NCBI GenBank assembly: GCA_002496845.1 | Contig: DALQ01000033.1 | Location: 1 to 31,838 of the forward strand | Source of the DNA: Euryarchaeota archaeon UBA495 | GTDB taxonomy: Archaea > Thermoplasmatota > Poseidoniia > Poseidoniales > Poseidoniaceae | DNA length: 31,838 bases | Direction of reading: 5' to 3' | In this document: one piece after another, positions 25,111 to 31,838 of the stretch | Position numbering within the stretch: position 1 is the first letter of the stretch | Layout: the number at the start of each line of letters is the position of its first letter | Made by a program: the position numbers and the translations under genes | Notes under the pieces: generated by a model | The model's input: the letters and a program-made list of their open reading frames with translations, nothing else | Databases searched by the model: none | What the model was told of the DNA's origin: nothing

Positions 25111-26718
25111 ATGTCACAACAACACGTCATCATCGTCGGCGCTGGTCCCGGTGGCCTTGCAGCAAGTTTGCTTTTGGCCAAGGCCGGCGTCAAGGTCAGC
25201 ATTTTCGAAAAGTCTGACCGCGTTGGTGGCCGAACCCGGACCATCGAAAAAGAAGGATTCACCTTCGACCTTGGACCCACCTTCTTCCATTACACCGAGG
25301 TCATCGAAGACATCTTCCAGGCCATCGGTCGTGACGCACACGCCGACTTGGACTTGGCACGCCTTGACGTCAATTACCGCCTGGTGTTTGGACAAGGCGG
25401 CGAGTTGGACTGCACCAGCGACCTCGATCTCATGAAAGATCGAATCGAAGCGCTCTCCGGCACCAAAGATGCCGAGGCCTTCGTCACCTACGTCGAAGAG
25501 AACAGGAAGAAACTCGAACGTTCCAAGGCCTGCCTGCAAGAACCCTGGAACGGCCCTGGCGACCTCCTCTCCAAGCGAGCGATGCGCGCAGCAACCGTCC
25601 TTCGCCCAACCCGCAGCGTGGCCGACGATCTTGGGCGCTTGTTTGACGACGATCGCCTTCTTTTGGCCATGTCCTTCCAGACGAAGTACCTCGGCATGTC
25701 TCCGTTCAACTGCCCTTCGTTGTTCACCATCCTCGCCTTCCTCGAATACGAGCACGGCATTTTCCACCCCATGGGTGGACTCGGCAGCGTTCCCGTCAGG
25801 ATGGCCGAAATCGCCGAGGAACTCGGCGTCAACATCCACCTTGGCGAAGCCGTCGACCGCGTGATCACCGAAAACGGCCGAGCCGTCGGCATCGTCACCG
25901 AAACCGGTGAGCACCGGGCGGACGCTGTGGTGGTCAACGCAGACTTTGCAAAGGCCATGACCGAAATGGTTCCCAACGCCGACCGACGCCGCTGGACCGA
26001 CGCCAAGCTGGAGAAGAAGAAGTACTCCTGCTCGACGTTCATGCTCTACCTCGGTGTTGACCGAACCTACGAGCACCTCCCCCACCACCAAATCTACGCA
26101 TCCAGCACCTACGTGGAGAACCTCAAGGACATCGAGGAACGCAACCAAGTGACCTGGGACGACCCGTCGGTCTACGTTCAAAACGCGTGCGTGACCGACC
26201 CGCAAATGGCACCAGAAGGCTGCTCGACGGTCTACGTTCTGGTCCCCGTGACCCAGATTCACCCCAACGTGACGTGGTCCGAAATCAGCGCGGATTACCG
26301 CGAGCGCATCCTCGACCAGATCGAAACCAAACTCGGCTTTGAGAACATCCGCGATCACATCGTCACGGAGATGATGATGACGCCCGACGACTGGGGCGAC
26401 TATTGCTACCGTGGCGCGGTCTTCAACCTCGCTCACGGCTTGGACCAAATGCTCTGGCGACGCCCTCGCAACCGGTTCGAAGACGTCGACAGCATGTACC
26501 TGGTCGGTGGCGGAACCCACCCCGGTTCCGGGCTTCCCGTCATCTTCGAAAGCGCTCGGATTTCCAGCAAACTCGTCCTTGACGATCTCGGCATCATTCC
26601 AGATTGGAACGGTGTTGGCATCTGGTTTGACTCGGTTCGACGGTCCAAGAATGGACGGCGAGCACTCAAGAGCATTGGCGCACCCCGCCCTCATAAGGGC
26701 GGCGAGCCCACGGCTTGA
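25111..26718 (+). CDS. crtI: Phytoene desaturase, CrtI type
   Basis: A 535-residue FAD-dependent desaturase/isomerase acting on phytoene to give coloured carotenes such as lycopene. The dinucleotide motif is at the N-terminus (HVIIVGAGPGGLAASLLLAKAG split by the usual Gly pattern), followed by FEKSDRVGGRTRTIE and GFTFDLGPTFF. The mid-region has GIFHPMGGLGSVPVRMAE, and the CrtI C-terminal signature appears as LVGGGTHPGSGLPVIFESAR near residues 466-485. The start at 25111 is supported by the TATA box. Eight codons upstream a GTG is rejected. crtB follows after 12 bases with its own strong ribosome site, so the two form an operon. The exact number of desaturation steps cannot be read from the sequence. 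Confidence 0.92.
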   Translation: MSQQHVIIVGAGPGGLAASLLLAKAGVKVSIFEKSDRVGGRTRTIEKEGFTFDLGPTFFHYTEVIEDIFQAIGRDAHADLDLARLDVNYRLVFGQGGELDCTSDLDLMKDRIEALSGTKDAEAFVTYVEENRKKLERSKACLQEPWNGPGDLLSKRAMRAATVLRPTRSVADDLGRLFDDDRLLLAMSFQTKYLGMSPFNCPSLFTILAFLEYEHGIFHPMGGLGSVPVRMAEIAEELGVNIHLGEAVDRVITENGRAVGIVTETGEHRADAVVVNADFAKAMTEMVPNADRRRWTDAKLEKKKYSCSTFMLYLGVDRTYEHLPHHQIYASSTYVENLKDIEERNQVTWDDPSVYVQNACVTDPQMAPEGCSTVYVLVPVTQIHPNVTWSEISADYRERILDQIETKLGFENIRDHIVTEMMMTPDDWGDYCYRGAVFNLAHGLDQMLWRRPRNRFEDVDSMYLVGGGTHPGSGLPVIFESARISSKLVLDDLGIIPDWNGVGIWFDSVRRSKNGRRALKSIGAPRPHKGGEPTA

Positions 26719-26727
26719 GGAGGGGGG
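26719..26727 (+). promoter_or_regulatory. Strong ribosome binding site of crtB
   Basis: ggagggggg directly after the crtI stop and 3 bases before the crtB ATG at 26731. As an internal operon gene it cannot be leaderless and so uses a purine-rich site. Confidence 0.55.
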
Positions 26728-26730
26728 CAC

Positions 26731-27723
26731 ATGACAGAACTTCGCTTGGCCTTGAACGCGTGTGAGCGTCGTGCTCGGGAAGCTTCGTCCTCGTTCGTCG
26801 CTTCCTTCGGCTCCTTGCCGGCCATGAAGAGGGCCGCCGTGAATGCGGTGTACGCGTACTGCAGGTGGGTCGATGACATCGTGGACGGCGATGCTGAAGA
26901 ACGGCTCACCATCACCGACGAAGTGCTGGCCTTCAGCGAAGCACGGATGGACGAATTGGTTCAGCAGCACGGGCGACGCCCGTCGGATCCTCAAGACCTG
27001 GCACGATGGAGGCTTGAAGCCCTCTCCGCGATGCGCCTTCGCCTTCGGGCCTTTGCAGCCGGCGAGGCTCCAAAGGCAGGGGAACACCCCGTGATGCGGG
27101 CCATGGCGTGGGTGATGAACACCTACAGCGTCCGCCTTCTGGACCTTGAAACCATCATCGACGGCATGGAAGACGATTTGTTCCCGACCGAAGTCAGGAG
27201 TTGGGAGGACGTGCGAGCCTACTGCTTCAAGGTCGCCTCAGCCGTCGGTTTGGTCTTGATTGAAATTTACGGCTACGAAGACGCACGTGCTCGTCTGCAC
27301 GCGATTGACATGGGCATCCAATTGCAACTCATCAACATCCTCAGGGACGTGCAAGAAGACCTTGAGCGTGGCCGCGTCTACCTCCCCCTCGACGTGCTGG
27401 AATCCCATGGATTGAGCAAAGAAGACCTCAGCGATGCTCGCATCGAACAGGACCACCGATGGCGTGCGTTCATTCGAGACTACTGCGAAGCCGTCGAAGG
27501 CCACCAGTCCTCCGCCAAGGACCTCCTGCCTTTGCTGGACCGCCGTGCGCGTGCCCAACCCGGCATGATGGTGGACGCCTACGAATCCCTCCTCGCCTCC
27601 ATCGTGAGGACCGAGGGCGCCGTCTTCACCCACCGACCAAAGGTCGGCTTGTTCACAAGGGCCCGTTTGGCCGTCCGCGTGATGTGGTCCAACCTTCGCC
27701 GAGACGACCTCAGTCTTTCGTGA
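26731..27723 (+). CDS. crtB: Phytoene synthase, squalene/phytoene synthase family
   Basis: A 330-residue enzyme condensing two geranylgeranyl diphosphates into phytoene, the first committed carotenoid step. The two Asp-rich magnesium sites are visible: YAYCRWVDDIVDGD (residues ~41-54) and INILRDVQEDLERGRVYLPLD split around residues 202-222. A family helix with AVGLVLIEIYG lies near 170-180. Squalene synthase is less likely because crtI sits immediately upstream. Together crtI and crtB yield lycopene-type carotenes; no lycopene cyclase or carotene-cleaving oxygenase for retinal is present in this window. Confidence 0.93.
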   Translation: MTELRLALNACERRAREASSSFVASFGSLPAMKRAAVNAVYAYCRWVDDIVDGDAEERLTITDEVLAFSEARMDELVQQHGRRPSDPQDLARWRLEALSAMRLRLRAFAAGEAPKAGEHPVMRAMAWVMNTYSVRLLDLETIIDGMEDDLFPTEVRSWEDVRAYCFKVASAVGLVLIEIYGYEDARARLHAIDMGIQLQLINILRDVQEDLERGRVYLPLDVLESHGLSKEDLSDARIEQDHRWRAFIRDYCEAVEGHQSSAKDLLPLLDRRARAQPGMMVDAYESLLASIVRTEGAVFTHRPKVGLFTRARLAVRVMWSNLRRDDLSLS

Positions 27724-27779
27724 ACACCCCAGCCCACAACAGGGGCGGGATTCAAGTCCCCTAGCCATGTCGCCGAGGC

Positions 27780-28547
27780 ATGGCTGACCGGCTCCCCGTC
27801 AGCGTGACGGTGCTGCTTCCTACCCGGAACGAGGAAGAAGCCATCGGCGCGACCATCGACGCCATTCCTAGGGATTGGTGCAAGGACCTTGAAATCATGA
27901 TCGTGGACGGCTCTTCGACGGACCGCACACGTGCCATCGCCCTCGAAAAAGGCGCACGCGTCCATCTTGAGCCAAGGAAGGGGTACGGACGCGCTTACCG
28001 CACGGGATTTGAGGTTGCCAAAGGCGACGTCATCGTCACCATGGACGCCGATTGCACTTACCCTGCAGAAAAAATCCCTGAATTGGTCGGAAAATTGCTT
28101 CGCGACAACCTCGAATTCATCACCTGTGATCGCCTCACGTTGGCTGAAGAAGGTTCGATGTCGGGCCTGCATGGTTTCGGGAACTGGATGCTGTCATTCA
28201 ATGCCCGCATGCTCTTTGGTTACGGCATCAAAGACTCGCAATCGGGCATGTGGGTCTTCCGAAAACGCATCTTTGAGAACGAAGCGATGCGCCCGACCAA
28301 CGACGGTATGCCGCTCTCGGAGGAAATCAAAATCCTCGCGCGGCGGCACCTTGGCAAGAGCAAAGCCATCGAAATCTCCGTGCCGTACCGCCCGCGCGTC
28401 GGAGACGCAGAAATCCACACGTGGGGCGACGGCTGGAAGAACCTGAAATTCCTCTACGCACGCCGCTTTGGCCTGCACAAGACCGTGACCCCCTGGGGTC
28501 CGAATGAAGACAACACGGATTCGGACGACGGCACGCTCGAAGCGTGA
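27780..28547 (+). CDS. GT2-family glycosyltransferase, dolichol-phosphate-mannose-synthase-like
   Basis: A 255-residue GT-A enzyme. The N-terminus has VTVLLPTRNEEEAIGATIDAI, then IMIVDGSSTDRTRAIA and the DxD metal site in VTMDADCTYP (~86-95). RKGYGRAYRTGFEVAKGD is typical of DPM1/polyprenyl-phosphate sugar transferases. There is no C-terminal membrane helix, and the tail is acidic. The gene starts 56 bases after crtB; a weak TATA-like attcaag about 25 bases before the ATG may give it its own promoter. It may make a lipid-linked sugar, or glycosylate a carotenoid, given its position; the first is the safer family-based reading. The stop lies 3 bases from the stop of the convergent surface-protein gene. 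Confidence 0.88.
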   Translation: MADRLPVSVTVLLPTRNEEEAIGATIDAIPRDWCKDLEIMIVDGSSTDRTRAIALEKGARVHLEPRKGYGRAYRTGFEVAKGDVIVTMDADCTYPAEKIPELVGKLLRDNLEFITCDRLTLAEEGSMSGLHGFGNWMLSFNARMLFGYGIKDSQSGMWVFRKRIFENEAMRPTNDGMPLSEEIKILARRHLGKSKAIEISVPYRPRVGDAEIHTWGDGWKNLKFLYARRFGLHKTVTPWGPNEDNTDSDDGTLEA

Positions 28548-28550
28548 CGC

Positions 28551-31500
28551 TCACACGGCATCCCAGTCGAATCCGCCACCGGTGGGCTGTTCTTCCTCTG
28601 CGTCGCTCAAGGGGTCGTCGCCAGTGGCGTCTTCTTCGGCATCTTCAGAGAGGTCCGGAGTGACCTTGCCCTCTTGCAGCACGCCCCATGAAGCGATGAG
28701 GTCCACGTCCGAAATACGGCGACGGCGCGCCAAGATGGCGTTAAGGATCAAGAGAGCCACAACAAGACCGCCCCCCGCAGCAGCGAACATCACGGCGCGA
28801 CCGTCAGAACCGGATTCAACGGCCCCGAAGGTCGTGGAGATGACGTCGATTTGAGCGGCATCGCCCACTCCGTCTGTGGCCACCACGCGCACGTAAGGGC
28901 TGCCCACGTCGTCAAAAATCACCTCAATGCTTCCTTCCCAGAAACCGTCGCCGAGGTCGTCGGAGAGGTTGAACGTCCACTGCTGATCGCCGAGGGTAAC
29001 CGTGGCCTGCACGTCATCGGTGGTTCCGTCAGCGTCTTCGAGCTGAGCGAGGATGCGAAGGGTGGTGAGTTCGCCGACCAGCACTTCGTTTGGTGTGACC
29101 TGAAGGCTGCCGGAAACAAAGCGAGGCAGGCTCGACTGTACGGTGATGTTCACGTGGTCTTCGGCCCAAGAACCGCGAGCGTCTTGGACGTACACGGACA
29201 AGTGATGCGTCCCCGGCGCCAGTTTCAGCGAGTGGTTGGCGTTTGAACTCACGACGTCGAAACTGTTGCCGGTCCACAGGCGCCACTCACGGTTGACCAA
29301 ATCACCGTCACGGTCCACTGAACCATCGGCCAGCAGCACCTCTGCCCCGGGGGCAAAGGAGGCCAAATCGTCAGGAGACAGCACCATCGCCGTCGGCGGG
29401 GATGGGTCGAGCGTCACAGGCACGACGCCGGTACGCACTGCACCGGTGCTGTCCTCGAGAATGAACGTCACGTCGTGGTCCCCGGAGGGCAGCCAAATCT
29501 GGTGAAGCCTCGACGCGTCCACCCCGTCAAGAAGGCGTTCATCGTCGACGGTGATGGACATCGTGAACGCATCCCCGTCGGCATCGAAGGACGAGCGGGC
29601 GTCGATGGCCAGCGGTTGCGACGACGATTGGTTGTGGCCTGGAAGTGGCGTGGCCACATCGAGCACAGGAGCCGATGTGAGCACTTCGATGGTCATCGTC
29701 GCTTCAACGGGTTCGTGCAACCCGTCATCAACGGAGAGCGTGATGGTGTGGTTCCCCGCGCTGAGGCGTGCGTCGAAGAGCAACCAATCGACGCCCTCTG
29801 GAGTCAGGCGACCGTCAAGGTCGCTGGTCCATACCACGTTGAGGTACTGTGAGCCACCTGCTGGCTGACCAGGCACGCACCACCACGACTGGTTGGTTGG
29901 GAAGGTGCTGCATGAAGCGTCCCAATCCCCCGAACCTTCGGCGCTGAAACTGAGCAAGTCCGCGCTCTCGACCACGTCTCCGTCGGACGGAGAAGCAATC
30001 ACGGCCCGTGGCGGGCTGTCGTCAACGTCCAGCAACATGGTGGTCGAACGGGGCGAGCCAACGTGCTCTGGTCGGTTGTCGTTGACGCTCAAGGTCAGCA
30101 CATGCACGCCACGGCTCAGCCAACCGCTCCACGTGTTGAACGTCGGCCCTTCGCCTTCGGAAAGCACGCCGTCAACGTTTGACGACCACGTGTAGGTGAG
30201 TGGGTTTCCTTCAGGATCTACGACCATGGAGGCGTCCAGCGTGACCATCGACGACGAAGCGTTGCTGTCCCGGGTGACGGTAAAGGAAGGCTCAGGCACT
30301 TCGTTGTACAACATCACGGGCACGGGGTACGTGTCGTTGTTGCCGAGGTCGTCCCAAGCGATGACGGTCATTTGGAAGAGGGGGGGGGTGTCGTCCAGCA
30401 CATGGTTGAACGTCCACGTCAGTTCAGTAGGGCAAGGAATCGTATCGTCCACAGGAGGGACCTGACCAGTGTATCCCTGAAATTCGATGCCACAATACAC
30501 GACATCGCCTTCTGGGTCAGAGGTCCCTGTGGTGTTGATCGTCAAAGTCCCGGTTTGGGGCATCACAAGTTCGCTCCACTGATTGAGCTCGGGCTCAAAG
30601 TCCAGCAAGAGGACGGGGGCCAAATTCACCAACTCGATGGTCCGGCTTCGGCTGACGCAGTGGGTCGGGTCGCACACCTGGAGACTGATGACGTGCACAC
30701 CATCGCTCAGGGTGCAACCGTTTGGGTCGTTGCCGTTGACCGTGAACGGTGCACCCTCCTGCGGATTCGGGGAGCCAACGGGCGGCGACCCGTCGCAGCT
30801 CTGGAAGATGTCTCCGTCAAGGGTGCTGAACCATTTGAACGTCAACGGGTCGTCGTCCATGTCCCACGTGGTGCTTGCGTCGAACAGCACCTCACCGTTG
30901 GACGGGAAGGTGAGTTCATCTTCAGGCGAGGTCCAGTTGACGAAGGGGGCTTGGTTGGACAACGGCAGATCGCAATACACCGTTGTGGCAGAGGTGAACG
31001 CAACCTCGACGCTGGTCGATACGCCAGCGTAGTTGCACGTGACGTTCACGGTCCCGTACGCTGAAGCGCCGTTGCTGTCGAACACACGTGCGATGGCGTC
31101 ATCGAGCACCATCTGACCGTTCACGTCCGCAGACAGCGTGCGTGCGGGCGCCACGGCGGTGAAGGACAGGTCAACCGAGGCGTATGGAACGCCGTTCCCG
31201 ATGAGGTTCCGCACCCAGACCTCCACCGGCCAAGCTTCTTCCACCATGCTTGTTGAATCGATGGAAAGGAGCGTCGAAGCATCGACGGGGCTGTTGGAGA
31301 GGTGAAGGGTGGAGCCATCGGTCAGGTCGATGTCGGCTCCTGTGGTGGCCAAGACCGTCAAGTCGCTGTCCGTGATGTTCACGTCCGAAGCGCTCAACAC
31401 CAAGGCGTCGGCACACCCGGACACGTCCAAACGGTCGATGCGGAGCAACTTTTGATCGCTCAGGTCCAAGCAGCCAGCGTCGTCCAGCGTGGCATCGTGC

Positions 31501-31838
31501 AGGTACGAGACGCGCTGCCCGGGGAGGTCCGCGTTCCAGACGACGCCCGCGTGAACGCCATGAAGGTCGAGTCGCTCGATGGCCCCGTCTGCCGATTGTA
31601 TGTCGAACGCAGGGAGAGCATTGCCGCCCCCGTCGGTCGCGTTCGCCCAGACGGTGATGTTCATCATGCGGAATCGCCCGCCGCGTTGACCGGTGTTGAG
31701 GTTGGAGTTGTCGATGGAGATGGGCACTTCGCCGGGAGCGACGTCTTCGACGAGCAGGTCTTCGATCCAGAGGTCCACGGAATCTTCCACAAACAACGCA
31801 CTTCCTGCGTTTCCACGCACCTCACAATGCATGCAACG
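28551..31838 (-). CDS. Large surface protein with beta-helix-like and Ig/PKD-like repeats and C-terminal membrane anchor; 5' end missing
   Basis: The frame is open to the right window edge (codons before the ATG at 31832 still read through), so the N-terminus is missing; about 1,095 residues are visible. The first ~190 look like a right-handed beta-helix (parallel repeats such as IERLDLHGVHAG, LLRIDRLDVSGCAD, DVNITDSDLTVL). Several Ig/PKD-like domains follow, with motifs DASTTWDMDDDPLTFKW, DASMVVDPEGNPLTYTW and DADGDAFTMSI. Cysteines are few. A membrane helix lies near the C-terminus (VMFAAAGGGLVVALLILNAIL, bases ~28735-28800), then an acidic cytoplasmic tail ending FDWDAV. It should be exported with the bulk outside. 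Likely functions are adhesion or polysaccharide binding. It is convergent with the GT2 gene, 3 bases apart. Confidence 0.85.
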   Translation of the reverse strand, partial: RCMHCEVRGNAGSALFVEDSVDLWIEDLLVEDVAPGEVPISIDNSNLNTGQRGGRFRMMNITVWANATDGGGNALPAFDIQSADGAIERLDLHGVHAGVVWNADLPGQRVSYLHDATLDDAGCLDLSDQKLLRIDRLDVSGCADALVLSASDVNITDSDLTVLATTGADIDLTDGSTLHLSNSPVDASTLLSIDSTSMVEEAWPVEVWVRNLIGNGVPYASVDLSFTAVAPARTLSADVNGQMVLDDAIARVFDSNGASAYGTVNVTCNYAGVSTSVEVAFTSATTVYCDLPLSNQAPFVNWTSPEDELTFPSNGEVLFDASTTWDMDDDPLTFKWFSTLDGDIFQSCDGSPPVGSPNPQEGAPFTVNGNDPNGCTLSDGVHVISLQVCDPTHCVSRSRTIELVNLAPVLLLDFEPELNQWSELVMPQTGTLTINTTGTSDPEGDVVYCGIEFQGYTGQVPPVDDTIPCPTELTWTFNHVLDDTPPLFQMTVIAWDDLGNNDTYPVPVMLYNEVPEPSFTVTRDSNASSSMVTLDASMVVDPEGNPLTYTWSSNVDGVLSEGEGPTFNTWSGWLSRGVHVLTLSVNDNRPEHVGSPRSTTMLLDVDDSPPRAVIASPSDGDVVESADLLSFSAEGSGDWDASCSTFPTNQSWWCVPGQPAGGSQYLNVVWTSDLDGRLTPEGVDWLLFDARLSAGNHTITLSVDDGLHEPVEATMTIEVLTSAPVLDVATPLPGHNQSSSQPLAIDARSSFDADGDAFTMSITVDDERLLDGVDASRLHQIWLPSGDHDVTFILEDSTGAVRTGVVPVTLDPSPPTAMVLSPDDLASFAPGAEVLLADGSVDRDGDLVNREWRLWTGNSFDVVSSNANHSLKLAPGTHHLSVYVQDARGSWAEDHVNITVQSSLPRFVSGSLQVTPNEVLVGELTTLRILAQLEDADGTTDDVQATVTLGDQQWTFNLSDDLGDGFWEGSIEVIFDDVGSPYVRVVATDGVGDAAQIDVISTTFGAVESGSDGRAVMFAAAGGGLVVALLILNAILARRRRISDVDLIASWGVLQEGKVTPDLSEDAEEDATGDDPLSDAEEEQPTGGGFDWDAV

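Noticed and set aside
25114..27087. 657-codon open frame on the minus strand across crtI and crtB
   Set aside because: GC-rich antisense shadow; its translation has no recognisable motif, while both plus-strand genes have full family signatures.
27736..27767. gggattcaagtccc resembling a tRNA T-arm before the GT2 gene
   Set aside because: No matching acceptor stem, D-arm or anticodon arm can be built; upstream sequence is the end of crtB.

Overview
The window looks like a piece of a marine group II euryarchaeal genome (Candidatus Poseidoniales). The signs are: GC-rich and very tightly packed genes; TATA boxes 24-28 bases upstream of start codons, implying leaderless mRNAs; a TrmB-family regulator; and very large secreted proteins full of Asp-rich calcium-binding repeats with the phrase 'TQW-D-DGDGYGDN', which I associate with this group. 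Many enzymes look bacterial-like (Bacteroidetes-type dihydroorotase, UbiB kinase, DUF523/DUF1722 protein, CarF-type lipid desaturase), as expected for this lineage. The assignment rests on recognition, not on a marker gene. No rRNA, tRNA, CRISPR array or insertion sequence was found, and no gene-free stretch exceeds about 160 bases.

Left part (1-6942): a plus-strand run of housekeeping genes, namely the 3' end of a membrane protein, mogA (molybdenum cofactor), a dihydroorotase (pyrimidines) and a GT4 glycosyltransferase. A minus-strand M32 carboxypeptidase abuts it with no gap. A divergent M29-like protein follows; it seems to lack expected metal ligands.

Middle part (6947-15456): a minus-strand pair. 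The first gene encodes a protein of about 2,100 residues with a signal peptide, a predicted seven-blade FG-GAP propeller, a long thrombospondin-type-3 calcium-binding region, one membrane helix and a basic/proline-rich cytoplasmic tail. The second encodes a soluble EF-hand and zinc-ribbon protein. thiN (thiamine pyrophosphokinase) diverges from this pair.

Right part (15444-28547): what reads as a photo-oxidative stress island. A minus-strand operon carries a class II DNA photolyase, a DUF523/DUF1722 (YbgA-like) protein, a SRPBCC/TIGR01777 epimerase-like fusion and a DUF4105 membrane protein. Divergent from it are ribA (flavin supply), a peroxiredoxin and a TrmB-type regulator, followed by a UbiB/ABC1 kinase. 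Then comes a homolog of the plasmalogen-forming desaturase CarF/PEDS1, back to back with crtI and crtB (phytoene desaturase and synthase) and a GT2 glycosyltransferase. The CarF-carotenoid pairing recalls the Myxococcus singlet-oxygen response and is the most interesting feature here.

The window ends inside another large minus-strand surface protein (28551 to the edge) with beta-helix-like and Ig/PKD-like repeats and one C-terminal membrane helix.
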